A stretch of 20,890 nt of DNA from Lentisphaeria bacterium (GCA_018265615.1 JABLYX010000076.1:1-20890), one strand, 5' to 3'; counted from the first letter of the stretch, positions 1 through 7,929 are shown. The notes: a model not told the origin generated them from the letters alone. Numbers and translations: made by a program.

Positions 1-55
1 GAGCGTCGGAATCATAATCCGCAGGTCCCTGGTTCGAATCCTGGAGCCGCTACCA
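1..55 (+). tRNA. tRNA with CAU anticodon, 5' part missing (elongator Met or Ile2)
   Basis: The 3' two thirds of a tRNA are present; the acceptor 5' strand and D arm lie before the window. The anticodon loop is 11-17 with CAT at 13-15, the anticodon stem is 6-10/18-22, the variable loop is AGGTC (23-27), the T loop TTCGAAT is at 33-39, and the acceptor 3' strand is 45-51. The discriminator is A52 and CCA (53-55) is encoded. The anticodon stem lacks the three consecutive G-C pairs of initiator tRNA, so elongator Met or a lysidine-modified Ile2 is likely. Oddities: base 32 is A instead of a pyrimidine, the 27-43 pair is mismatched, and the T stem has a central U-U mismatch (T30/T42). Confidence 0.85.
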
Positions 56-60
56 CTTTT

Positions 61-92
61 ACAGCCCGGAGAGAGATCCGGGTTGTTTTTTT
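61..92 (+). terminator. Intrinsic terminator of the tRNA transcript
   Basis: A 10-bp stem (61-70 with 77-86, one G-U pair) closes a GAGAGA loop and runs directly into a stretch of T residues (86-92). It begins five bases after the tRNA CCA end, so it ends the tRNA transcript. Confidence 0.85.
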
Positions 93-119
93 ATGTTTTT
101 TCTCGTCAGAAAAGAGGCG

Positions 120-154
120 CGGGAAAGAAATAACCGGCGGTCACTCCTTTCCCG
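120..154 (-). terminator. Possible weak terminator after the SNF2 gene
   Basis: An 8-bp inverted repeat (120-127/147-154, CGGGAAAG/CTTTCCCG) with a 19-base loop lies about 25 bases past the stop codon of the minus-strand helicase gene. The T-rich stretch on that strand begins only a few bases later and is interrupted, so this is a weak candidate. Confidence 0.3.
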
Positions 155-179
155 TATTTTTCCGCCCTTTCCGGAAGCG

Positions 180-3100
180 TCAGGCTTCGAGCAGGAAGCG
201 GAGCTCTTCGATGGAGAGAGCGCCGGCGGCGGCCTCCGGAGAGTCGACGACGGAGTCGAAGATCTCCTGTTTTTTGCTCTGGAGCTCGAGGATCTTCTCT
301 TCGATCGAATCCTTGACCACGAGCTTCAGGCTGCTCACCGGACGGGTTTGGCCGATGCGGTGGGTCCGGTCGGCGGCCTGGAGCTCAACGGCCGGGTTCC
401 ACCACGGGTCATAGATGATGACGGTGTCCGCGCTGGTCAGGTTCAGGCCGGTCCCGCCAGCCTTCAGGCTCAGCAGGAAGAGCGGAATCGACGGGTCGTT
501 GTTGAAGTGGTCGACGCGCTGCTGCCGGTTCCGGGTTCCGCCGTCGAGATATTCGAACGGGATCCCGTCCTTTTCAAGCTCCGGGATCGCGAGCGACAGG
601 AGGCTCGTGAACTGGCTGAAGAGCAGAACCTTGTGGTTGCTGTCGAAGTGCTCGTGCAGCAGTTCGAGCAGCAGCTCCATTTTGGCTGACGGGACATCCT
701 TCCCTTCGCCGCCGGGGAGCAGCGCGGGATGGCAGCAGATCTGGCGCAGCCGCAGCAGTGTGCTGAAGACCGTTGCGTTGCCGCGCGCATCGTCTTTTTT
801 CAGTGAGCGGAGCGCTTTGCGCCCCTCTTCGAGGACCGCGTCGTAAAGCTTGCGCTGAGCCGGTTCCATTTCGCAGTAGATGGTCCGCTCGAGCTTCGGC
901 GGCAGGTCCGGCGTGACCATCGCTTTCGTGCGCCGCTTCACGAACGGAGCGATGCGGGCCGCGAGGTCGCGCTGCAGCGCCGGATCGCTTTTGATGTCGG
1001 CGTAGTAGCGGCGGAATGCGGTCAGGTTCCCGAGCATGCCGGGCTGCAGGAAATCGAAGATGCTCCAGAGATCCTCCGGCGAATTCTCCAGCGGAGTGCC
1101 GGTCAGGACGAGGCGGTGCGCGGCATCGATGCTCTTGCAGTTCTTCGCATTCGACGAACCCGGATTCTTGATGTGCTGCGCCTCGTCGAGCACGACGAAG
1201 CTGAAGCTGTAATGCTTGAGCTTGTCGCCCGACAGCCGGGCCGCAGTGTAAGAGAGGATCACGAGGTCGAATTCCGGCAGCGATTTCCAGATGGCGTCGC
1301 GCTCGGTTCCGTCATGCGGCGAGGCGACTTTGAATTCCGGCACGAACCGGGCCGCCTCGCGTGCCCAGTTGTCGATCAGTGACGCGGGGCAGACGATGAG
1401 TGCCGGAGCCATGCCGCGCTTCTTGCGCGATGCGAGCAGCGCGAGCAGCTGGACGGTTTTGCCGAGCCCCATTTCGTCCGCGAGGATCACATTGTAATTC
1501 CGGTCGGTCATGTATTGCAGGAAGCGGACGCCCTCCTCCTGGTATTTGCGCAGCGTTCCCTCGAATTTGAAGTCGGGGTGAATGTCATATCCGGCCGGAG
1601 CGTCGCCGATTCCGTTGCCCGCGAGCTCCGGAACCACCGCGCCGGGGATGTCGCGGACGAGGAATGTGAAATACTCCGCCGCGAATGAGGCGACCTCGAA
1701 TGTGCGTCCGATCGGGTCGAGCTTGCGGATCGCCCCCGCTGCCGCCGGGAAGAAACGCTGCAGCGCCGGGGAGAGCTTGACCATCCCTGCGCCCGGCAGC
1801 GCGAGGAAGCCGCTGCCGGATTTCGCCGCATCGAGGCAGCTCTTCCAGTCGGCCACGGCTCCCGCGCCGGTCAGCGTATATTCGACGACCCAGCCGTCCG
1901 CGAGCTTCGCGGACATGCGGCAGTTGAATTCGAGCTCCGGGAGCCCCGCATTGCCGCGCAGCTGCCCCGCCAGACGCCCGGAGAGGACCAGCCCGTCGCG
2001 GACCGCAAGGAATTCCGGCAGCGCCCGGTCGAGGAATGTGCCGATCCGGTCCGAGCCGGTGATGACGTACTCCTCCTGCGATTTGGCGAACCCGAACATC
2101 GCAAGGTCATTCTCAAACGCCAGCTCCCCCGCCTCGTCGCGTCGCCAGAAGTGGCCGCCTTCGCGGACGAGCCGCCCCGATTCGGGGTGTACGCTGATCC
2201 GCAGGTCGTCGGAATCGTAGAGATAACGCAGCGAAAGCGTGAATTCATCCGGCCCCGTGAGCCCTCCGTCAAGCAGGATGCCCGGCGCGCGGGTGTCGAG
2301 TTCGAAGCCGTCGGTCCGGACGACCGGCAGCGGGAATTCGGCGAGGAACTCCTCGACGCTCTCCCCGGCCGGAGGCGGCTGGATGCCGGAGCGGAAGAAG
2401 TTGCGCAGCCAGCTGATTTCGCAGACCGCCGGGACGAAAAAGTACTCCCCTTCGCGGCCGATCCAGCAGCCGGAGCGGCCGGTGATGACCTTTGCGCCTG
2501 CGATCGGCAGGACCGCGCCGTTCACGCGGATCCCCGGCGACATCACGCTTTTCGGGCCGAGCCCGGAGACCAGCAGAATCGCTTCGGCGAATCCGCCGCG
2601 CACATGCAGCTTCCTTCCCTCGCGGGTGAAGCGGGGGAAGTCGACGAGGCTGTGGAAGAATTCGGCCGTCATCTCCGAATTCAGCAGTATCTGGGAGTTC
2701 TCCGCTTCACCGTTGATCGCGAGGAAACGGATGATCTGCTGCTCGTGCAGCGAAAAATGGTCGAGCTTCAGCGTGACGGTCAGGGATTTGTCGAAGTAAA
2801 GCTGGCGCAGGTTGTTCAGGTTGCCGATGTAGTCGCGCCCGGCTCCCCTGAGCTTGACCGCCAGCGCGGCGTTTTCCCATTTGCTCGGCACGTGCGGAAA
2901 CGCGGAGACCGCATCGATATAAAGCTCCGCCTGCGGTGTACGCGCGCGCTCGACGAGCTTCGGCAGACTCTCCTGCTTGAGCCCGCCGTAATAGGCCGGG
3001 GCTTCCTCTTCCGTTTGCTTCCTTCCGGCGAGGCTGTAGCGCCCGGCGTAAAGGATCAGGGCAGCGGCATGTTCACAGAGCCTGCCGGTGACCGGCGCGC

Positions 3101-3305
3101 CGCAGCTGCAGACGGCGGACGGTTTTTCGCCTGTCCGGACACAGGTATCGGCGGTTCCCTCATTCAGATGAAAACGTCCGCAGAGTTTCCCCTCGCGATC
3201 GCGCCAGGCTCCCGTGAGGCGGCCGTTCTTCAGCAGTCCCTTGGCTGCTTTCAGCTCCGCCGGTCCGGAGATATCCTGCAATCTCTCTTCAAAACTTTTT
3301 TTCAT
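180..3305 (-). CDS. SWIM zinc-finger SNF2-family helicase-like ATPase
   Basis: This 1041-residue protein is a Swi2/Snf2-type DNA-dependent ATPase, expected to be a cytoplasmic DNA translocase. Near the N terminus is a SWIM-type zinc motif (C66-x-C68-x8-C77-x-H79). A long middle region (about 90-570) has no motif I recognise. The motor is C-terminal: motif I ADEMGLGKT with K616, motif II DEAQ with D707, motif III LTGTPLENS, then the second RecA lobe with LLFSQF, SLKAGGTGLNL and DRTHRIGQ. Length and order match stand-alone bacterial SNF2 proteins with a SWIM domain; their substrate is generally unknown. The ATG at 3305 follows a GGGGAT stretch on the minus strand. The gene stands alone, divergent from the dehydratase operon. 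No restriction or defence partner is visible nearby, so I do not assign a defence role. Confidence 0.93.
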   Translation of the reverse strand: MKKSFEERLQDISGPAELKAAKGLLKNGRLTGAWRDREGKLCGRFHLNEGTADTCVRTGEKPSAVCSCGAPVTGRLCEHAAALILYAGRYSLAGRKQTEEEAPAYYGGLKQESLPKLVERARTPQAELYIDAVSAFPHVPSKWENAALAVKLRGAGRDYIGNLNNLRQLYFDKSLTVTLKLDHFSLHEQQIIRFLAINGEAENSQILLNSEMTAEFFHSLVDFPRFTREGRKLHVRGGFAEAILLVSGLGPKSVMSPGIRVNGAVLPIAGAKVITGRSGCWIGREGEYFFVPAVCEISWLRNFFRSGIQPPPAGESVEEFLAEFPLPVVRTDGFELDTRAPGILLDGGLTGPDEFTLSLRYLYDSDDLRISVHPESGRLVREGGHFWRRDEAGELAFENDLAMFGFAKSQEEYVITGSDRIGTFLDRALPEFLAVRDGLVLSGRLAGQLRGNAGLPELEFNCRMSAKLADGWVVEYTLTGAGAVADWKSCLDAAKSGSGFLALPGAGMVKLSPALQRFFPAAAGAIRKLDPIGRTFEVASFAAEYFTFLVRDIPGAVVPELAGNGIGDAPAGYDIHPDFKFEGTLRKYQEEGVRFLQYMTDRNYNVILADEMGLGKTVQLLALLASRKKRGMAPALIVCPASLIDNWAREAARFVPEFKVASPHDGTERDAIWKSLPEFDLVILSYTAARLSGDKLKHYSFSFVVLDEAQHIKNPGSSNAKNCKSIDAAHRLVLTGTPLENSPEDLWSIFDFLQPGMLGNLTAFRRYYADIKSDPALQRDLAARIAPFVKRRTKAMVTPDLPPKLERTIYCEMEPAQRKLYDAVLEEGRKALRSLKKDDARGNATVFSTLLRLRQICCHPALLPGGEGKDVPSAKMELLLELLHEHFDSNHKVLLFSQFTSLLSLAIPELEKDGIPFEYLDGGTRNRQQRVDHFNNDPSIPLFLLSLKAGGTGLNLTSADTVIIYDPWWNPAVELQAADRTHRIGQTRPVSSLKLVVKDSIEEKILELQSKKQEIFDSVVDSPEAAAGALSIEELRFLLEA

Positions 3306-3331
3306 CGAATCCCCAATTTCTTATGTCTGAT

Positions 3332-3359
3332 TTCCGATCTCTCCTCCTGTAAATCGGAA
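3332..3359 (-). promoter_or_regulatory. Leader hairpin with purine-rich loop upstream of the SNF2 gene
   Basis: TTCCGAT (3332-3338) and ATCGGAA (3353-3359) form a 7-bp stem with a 14-base loop. In the minus-strand transcript the loop displays AGGAGGAG, a near-perfect anti-SD complement, but no start codon lies at a usable distance. The SNF2 start codon is about 27 bases further on. It could be a regulatory or decoy ribosome site; the function is unknown. Confidence 0.3.
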
Positions 3360-3392
3360 CATGAATCATTTAACATAACCGCAATTGTATGG

Positions 3393-3427
3393 TTTTTCCA
3401 GTTTATTCCGTTGTCAAGTTGGAAAAA
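3393..3427. promoter_or_regulatory. Inverted repeat in divergent intergenic region, possible operator
   Basis: TTTTTCCA (3393-3400) and TGGAAAAA (3420-3427) form a perfect 8-base inverted repeat separated by 19 bases. The right arm overlaps the -35 region of the promoter proposed for the activase-dehydratase operon, so it could be an operator. A/T-rich arms make chance occurrence possible. Confidence 0.3.
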
Positions 3428-3448
3428 AGTGCAATTACGGTGTATAGT
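3419..3448 (+). promoter_or_regulatory. Putative sigma-70 promoter of the activase-dehydratase operon
   Basis: TTGGAA (3419-3424) and TATAGT (3443-3448) are separated by 18 bases, giving a start near 3455 and a leader of about 70 bases before the ATG at 3525. The 219-base gap between the two divergent genes is otherwise A/T-rich. The minus strand holds a perfect TTGACA (3416-3411), but I found no well-spaced -10 box for it. Confidence 0.45.
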
Positions 3449-3524
3449 AACGATTACGAAAATATTTTTCAAGTCAAAAACAGGGTTGCCGCCTCCTGAT
3501 GCCAACAGCGGAATCGTTATTTAT

Positions 3525-5606
3525 ATGGAAAATCTCTATCTCGGGATCGACATCGGTTCGACCACTTTCAAGGCTGTCCTTTTGAATGAAAAGGGGCAGG
3601 TGCGTCAGGCTCTCTACCGTCGTACGCGTCCGGTCGATACCGGCCGGGTCCGCTGCTCCGGCGTGTGTGCGAAATGCGGAGCATGCAATTTCGGGCAGCT
3701 GCGGCAGACCGTCGACAAGTTTCTCATGGATGCGGGCGTCAAGGGGCTCGGGGAGATCACCTGCACGGTCGTGACCGGCAGTCAGATCGTGGAGGACACC
3801 CGCGATTTCCTGCCGTACGACTTCCAGGTCAGCGAAGTCACCGCCCACGTCGCCGGAGCGCGCCATTACTACCCCGACTGCAAGGCGATCCTCGACGTCG
3901 GCGGGCAGGACAGCAAGGCGATGGTCTTCAATGAGAAGATGAATATGTGGAACTACAAGATGAGCGGAATCTGCGCCGCCGGAACCGGTGCGTTCCTCGA
4001 CAGCGTCGCGATCAAGCTCAACGTCCCGGTCGAGGAGATGGCCGACCGCGCGAATTACGGCAGCGACCTTGAGTTCTCCAGCGTCTGCGCGGTGCTCTCC
4101 GCGACCAGCATCAACAAATTCAAGAACCGGTTCCCGATGGGCGACATCATCGGCGGGGCGTGCCGCGCGCAGGCCCGCACGATCATGTCCGGCGTCGGCG
4201 AGCTCTTCCTCGATTACAGGGGCGACATCGTCTTCCAGGGCGGCGTCGCGTACAACCGGGCGGTCGCGCACTACCTGAAAGAGATCACCGGCAACAACAT
4301 CATCACGCCGGAACTGCACGGCGTGATGGGCGCGCTCGGCTCCGCCTGCCTCGCGCGCCAGTTCCACAGCCTGCGCGGAAAGCTTGACGCCGAGGCGGGG
4401 CTTCCGCCGGTGGAGCGGCATCTCGAATCGGTCAATCTGCGCGCCCGCGCGACCCGCAAGGATTTCCTCGGGCGCGGCAAGGAGCCGCTGGTCTGGCGCA
4501 ACCTCTTTTTCCCGACCGAAATCCTGAATGCGATCGGCGCGCGCTCCCTGACGCTTGAAACCTATGCCGCGCTTTTCGCCCGCAGCCGCCACAAGATCAA
4601 ACGGGCGTTCGATCAGGCGGCCTGCAAGGGTTTTTCCGGCGAGACCTGTTCATTCCTGCGCGTGCTTGAAGGCTCCGACCTGCCGCGCCCGGCGTTCGGC
4701 GTCTCCACCTCGCAGCCGTGCCAGCAGGGGGAGCGGATCTTCCGCGACCTCGGGCGCAATTACGGCCTCTCGGACCGCTTCTTCTCTCTGCAGACTCCGG
4801 CTGCCGGTGCGGACGACACGCTTGCGGTCGAACACCTCGCAGAGGAGCTTGAACGTTCCGTGGACCTCATGGAGAAGGCGCTTGGCCTGAAGCTTGACCG
4901 GAAGCGGCTGGCGGAGGCGTGCGAACACTCGAACGAGGCGCGGCACTACTCTCTGCTGGCGAATGAACTGCGTTTCAACAGCCCGCCGCTGATCCGCGGT
5001 GCGCAGGCGATCTACTTTGCGTCGATTTTCAGCCAGCTCTGGGGCCGTCCCGAGCTGGTCGAGATCCAGAAGAAGCTGTACGAAGAGCTCGGCCAGATTC
5101 GCGAGGAGATCGGCGACTCCGTCAGGCTCGAGGATACGCACCGGCTGCTCTGGCTGCATCTGCCGCCGTTTTACGATACGTCGCTGCTGGACTACATCGA
5201 AATCACCCGCCGCGCGCCGATCATTTTCGAAGAGGTGAACTATATCGGCTGGGAGCCGCTTGACGTCACCGATCCGTACCGTTCGCTGGCGAAGAAGATC
5301 CTGACCACCGGGTTCATGGATCCGGCGCAGCGTGTGAAGACCATCGTCGACCAGGCTCCGAAGGTCCACTACAACGGCTGCATTCTCTACAACCACGGCT
5401 TCGGCCGCTGCTCGATGGCGGACAGCTCGTTCGTCAAGCACCTGCGCGAAGAGCTGAACAAGGCGGAGATTCCGCTTCTCGTGCTCGACGGCGACTGTGT
5501 CGACCCGACCATCGACCCGTGCAGCACCGAAACCAAGATTTCCGCTTATATCGAAGCGCTGAATGAACAGCGGTACGGCAACATCTTCGGCGCGCTGAAA
5601 AAGTAA
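3525..5606 (+). CDS. Fusion of ATP-dependent dehydratase activase and 2-hydroxyacyl-CoA dehydratase D-type (double-cubane) domain
   Basis: This 693-residue protein joins two parts that are usually separate. Residues 1 to about 265 are a BcrAD/BadFG-type activase of the ASKHA ATPase fold: GIDIGSTTFKA (7-17), GGQDSKAM, CAAGTGAF with C150, VCAV with C188, and GGVAYNRA. C150 and C188 match the spacing of the two cysteines that hold the bridging [4Fe-4S] cluster in HgdC. Residues about 290-693 resemble the HgdB/HgdC-dehydratase D component or the double-cubane cluster protein, with FPTEILNAIGA, C375, C399, C619, C629, C658 and C666. Known activases use ATP hydrolysis to push one low-potential electron into the partner cluster. 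A further cluster C44-x3-C48-x2-C51-x2-C54 sits near the N terminus. I chose the ATG at 3525 because homology begins there, although no good ribosome site precedes it. The substrate cannot be read from the sequence; either an acyl-CoA dehydratase or a double-cubane reductase would fit. Confidence 0.88.
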   Translation: MENLYLGIDIGSTTFKAVLLNEKGQVRQALYRRTRPVDTGRVRCSGVCAKCGACNFGQLRQTVDKFLMDAGVKGLGEITCTVVTGSQIVEDTRDFLPYDFQVSEVTAHVAGARHYYPDCKAILDVGGQDSKAMVFNEKMNMWNYKMSGICAAGTGAFLDSVAIKLNVPVEEMADRANYGSDLEFSSVCAVLSATSINKFKNRFPMGDIIGGACRAQARTIMSGVGELFLDYRGDIVFQGGVAYNRAVAHYLKEITGNNIITPELHGVMGALGSACLARQFHSLRGKLDAEAGLPPVERHLESVNLRARATRKDFLGRGKEPLVWRNLFFPTEILNAIGARSLTLETYAALFARSRHKIKRAFDQAACKGFSGETCSFLRVLEGSDLPRPAFGVSTSQPCQQGERIFRDLGRNYGLSDRFFSLQTPAAGADDTLAVEHLAEELERSVDLMEKALGLKLDRKRLAEACEHSNEARHYSLLANELRFNSPPLIRGAQAIYFASIFSQLWGRPELVEIQKKLYEELGQIREEIGDSVRLEDTHRLLWLHLPPFYDTSLLDYIEITRRAPIIFEEVNYIGWEPLDVTDPYRSLAKKILTTGFMDPAQRVKTIVDQAPKVHYNGCILYNHGFGRCSMADSSFVKHLREELNKAEIPLLVLDGDCVDPTIDPCSTETKISAYIEALNEQRYGNIFGALKK

Positions 5607-5628
5607 GACCGCAGCAAGGAGAGATGAA

Positions 5629-5979
5629 ATGATCCGTCGGAATGGAGAATACAAAGTCGAATTCCGCGAAGAGATGCGCGGAGGGAAGGGAACCGTCAAG
5701 CTCGAGGAGTTCTGGGCGCCGAAAACCGAGATGCGTTCGAAGAACCGGATGTTTTCGCGTCTGACGCTGAATCCGGGCTGCTCGATCGGTTTCCATCCGC
5801 ACGACGCCGAGGATGAAATCTTCGTCGTGATGCGCGGCCGTGCCGAAGCGGACGACAACGGCGAAATCGTCGAGCTCGGGCCCGGCGACACGATCCTGAC
5901 CGGCAACGGCGACGGCCACGCGATCCGCTGCATCGGGGATGAACCGCTCGAACTCGTCGCGGTGATTTCCACCTACTGA
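5629..5979 (+). CDS. Small single-domain cupin protein
   Basis: The 116-residue product is a single cupin barrel. Cupin motif 1 is visible as G-x5-HPHDAEDEIFVVMRG around residues 50-70, with two histidines and a glutamate suited to metal binding, followed by a proline-glycine turn (LGPGD) and a second motif with GDGHAIRC. Such proteins bind a metal or small ligand, and their function is rarely predictable. AAGGAGA at 5617-5623 precedes the ATG at 5629; an ATG at 5624 opens only a two-codon frame. The gene lies 22 bases after the dehydratase fusion and 21 bases before lysA, so all three are probably co-transcribed. It may be an accessory or sensor protein of the dehydratase, but this is only context. 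Confidence 0.85.
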   Translation: MIRRNGEYKVEFREEMRGGKGTVKLEEFWAPKTEMRSKNRMFSRLTLNPGCSIGFHPHDAEDEIFVVMRGRAEADDNGEIVELGPGDTILTGNGDGHAIRCIGDEPLELVAVISTY

Positions 5980-6000
5980 CATTTTACGGAGAGTGCAAAA

Positions 6001-7221
6001 GTGTTGAATCCCGATCTTCTGTTGAGCCTTGCAAAGGAGTATGATACGCCGCTGTACGTCTACGACGGCGATATGGTTGCTGCGCGCTACCGCGACCTGT
6101 TCCGCTTCATCCCGTATGCCGGGCTCAAGGTCTGCTGCGCGATGAAGGCGAATTACAATCCGGGGCTGCTCACTCTGCTGCGCGACGCCGGCGCGGGGCT
6201 CGACACCGTCAGCCCCGGCGAGGTGGTCATGGCACTGAAGCTCGGTTTTCCGAAAGAGCGGATCATCTACACCGCCAACAATATGACCGACGAGGAGTTC
6301 GAACAGGTTCTCGCGACCGGCGTGGTGATGAATATCGGTTCACTTTCGCGGCTGAAAAAGATTGCGGAGACGCATCCGGGCCTTTCCCTCTGTCTGCGCT
6401 TCAATCCGGACGTCTGCGACGGCGACAACGCCAAGACGATGACCGGAGGCGACCTGACCAAGTTCGGCATTCTGCTTGAAGCGGTCGAAGAGGTCAAAGC
6501 GATCGTGCGCGAAGGGAAACTCAGGGTGATCGGCCTGCACGAGCACACCGGCAGCGGCCTGCAGCGGGCGGAGTCGGTCTATCAGTCGATGGAAAACCTC
6601 ATGGCCGTTGCGACGCCGGAGAACTTTCCAGATCTCGAATTTCTCGATTTCGGCGGCGGCTTCAAGGTTCCGTACAAGCCGGACGAGGCGCGGGTCGATT
6701 ATGCCGCGATGGGCGCCGAAATCACGCGCCGTTTCGAGGCGTTCACGGCGCGTTACGGCCGCCGGCTCAATATGCTGTTCGAACCGGGCAAGTACATTTT
6801 CGCGGAGGCGGGATATCTGCTGACCGAGGTCAATACGATCAAGCGCAACCGCAGCCGGGTGATCGTCGGATGCGACTCCGGCTTTCCGCAGCTGATCCGT
6901 CCGGTGCTTTACGACGCGTACCACCAGATCCGGAATCTCAGCAACCCGGACGGCGGGCCGCAGGTTTACGACGTCTGCGGCAACATCTGTGAAACTGGCG
7001 ACCGTTTCGCCGAGCAGCGTGAGCTGCCGGAGATCCGGGAGTACGATATCCTTTCGATTCAGAACGCCGGAGCCTACTGTTATTCGATGGGCGGCGTCTA
7101 CAACCTCCGGGCGATGCCATCCGAGGTTGTCGTTTCCGGCGGCAAAGTGGTTTATCTCCGCAAACGCCTGACCTCCGAGCAGCTTTGCGGCCAGATCCTC
7201 GGAGAAGGCACGTTTTTATGA
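6001..7221 (+). CDS. lysA: Diaminopimelate decarboxylase (PLP-dependent, alanine-racemase fold)
   Basis: The 406-residue product matches the LysA family, which decarboxylates meso-diaminopimelate to L-lysine in the last step of lysine synthesis. It shows the PLP lysine in AMKAN (K49), GLHEHTGSG, the phosphate-binding FGGGF, EPGK, the catalytic cysteine region CGNICETGD (C326), and the C-terminal NAGAYCYSMGGVYN with Y359. Length is near the family norm. The start is GTG at 6001, supported by GGAG at 5988-5991; a TTG follows immediately. The related ornithine/arginine or carboxynorspermidine decarboxylases share the fold, but the CGNICETGD and AYCYSMGG motifs favour LysA. The stop codon overlaps the tsaB start as ATGA. 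Confidence 0.9.
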   Translation: MLNPDLLLSLAKEYDTPLYVYDGDMVAARYRDLFRFIPYAGLKVCCAMKANYNPGLLTLLRDAGAGLDTVSPGEVVMALKLGFPKERIIYTANNMTDEEFEQVLATGVVMNIGSLSRLKKIAETHPGLSLCLRFNPDVCDGDNAKTMTGGDLTKFGILLEAVEEVKAIVREGKLRVIGLHEHTGSGLQRAESVYQSMENLMAVATPENFPDLEFLDFGGGFKVPYKPDEARVDYAAMGAEITRRFEAFTARYGRRLNMLFEPGKYIFAEAGYLLTEVNTIKRNRSRVIVGCDSGFPQLIRPVLYDAYHQIRNLSNPDGGPQVYDVCGNICETGDRFAEQRELPEIREYDILSIQNAGAYCYSMGGVYNLRAMPSEVVVSGGKVVYLRKRLTSEQLCGQILGEGTFL

Positions 7222-7886
7222 ACAACAACTATTCGGCGGCGCTCGACCTCTCCGGCCGGGAAGCCGGGTTCGCGCTGCTTGACGGTGCGGAAATCGTTCT
7301 TTCCGGGGTCCGTCCGATGCGCGGGCGCGACTCCGCGCAACTTGCGGCATGGATCGCCGCCGAGCTCGACCGGGCCGGCGTGGAACTCGGTTCGGTCGCG
7401 AAGTGGAGCGTCGGCTCCGGTCCGGGCAGCTTCACCGGCATGCGGCTCGCCGCCGCGCTGGTGAACGGCTGGACCTTCGGCAAACCGGGCATCGAAAGCC
7501 GCTGTGTCCCGACCGCCGTCGCGCTTGCCGCGAATTTCTCCGCCCCGGCGGAGGGCAGCCGCATCGGAGCGCTGTTCGATGGGCGGAACCGCGAACTGAT
7601 CTTTTTCGAAATGCAGATCCGCAACGGCGAGCCGGTTCCGTCCGGCGTCGAGAAGGTGCTGAACGCGGAGCAGGCCGCGGAGTTTTTCGCATCATATTCC
7701 GGCGAGCGCCTGATCGCCTTTGAGGCCGAGCTTTCCGCCCTTGAAAAGCTGCTTGCGCCGGACATCGCCGCGAAGCTCGAAGCGTTCGCCTCGATCAGGC
7801 CCGAAGCCCTCGCGCTCTCGCGGTACAAGCCGTTTGACAACAATCTCGCGGACCTGGTCTACATCCGTCCCGCCGTCTTCTCCTGA
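7218..7886 (+). CDS. tsaB: tRNA threonylcarbamoyladenosine (t6A) biosynthesis protein TsaB
   Basis: The 222-residue product has the TsaB signature GSGPGSFTGMRL (about residues 67-78), an N-terminal ASKHA-type start (AALDLSGREAGFALLD) and the usual C-terminal YIRPAVFS. TsaB is the non-catalytic scaffold that pairs with TsaD and TsaE to transfer threonylcarbamoyl to A37 of ANN-decoding tRNAs in the cytoplasm. The ATG at 7218 overlaps the lysA stop codon by four bases (ATGA), which fixes the start and indicates translational coupling. It is the last gene of the operon; I see no strong terminator directly after the stop before the next promoter at 7930. Confidence 0.93.
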   Translation: MNNNYSAALDLSGREAGFALLDGAEIVLSGVRPMRGRDSAQLAAWIAAELDRAGVELGSVAKWSVGSGPGSFTGMRLAAALVNGWTFGKPGIESRCVPTAVALAANFSAPAEGSRIGALFDGRNRELIFFEMQIRNGEPVPSGVEKVLNAEQAAEFFASYSGERLIAFEAELSALEKLLAPDIAAKLEAFASIRPEALALSRYKPFDNNLADLVYIRPAVFS

Positions 7887-7929
7887 TCCCGCGCCATGTT
7901 TCTTTCCGGAAGAAAATGGGTGGAGAAAG

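Noticed and set aside
93..689. Plus-strand open frame of 198 codons
   Set aside because: It lies antisense to the SNF2 motor domain, has a low-complexity Glu/Val-rich translation typical of the complement of a GC-rich gene, and no ribosome site.
180..3305. SNF2 protein as part of a defence island
   Set aside because: No nuclease, methyltransferase, DISARM-like or other defence gene is adjacent; the neighbours are a tRNA gene and metabolic genes, and SWIM-SNF2 proteins are common stand-alone genes.
3302..3505. Minus-strand 67-codon frame ending at the SNF2 start (ATGA overlap)
   Set aside because: It reads through the divergent promoter region, has no recognisable motif and no ribosome site before its first ATG, so overlap with the SNF2 start is probably chance.
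2151..3524. Upstream extension of the dehydratase fusion frame
   Set aside because: The frame stays open antisense to the SNF2 gene and through the intergenic A/T region, but homology begins at the ATG at 3525 and the promoter at 3419-3448 lies inside the extension.
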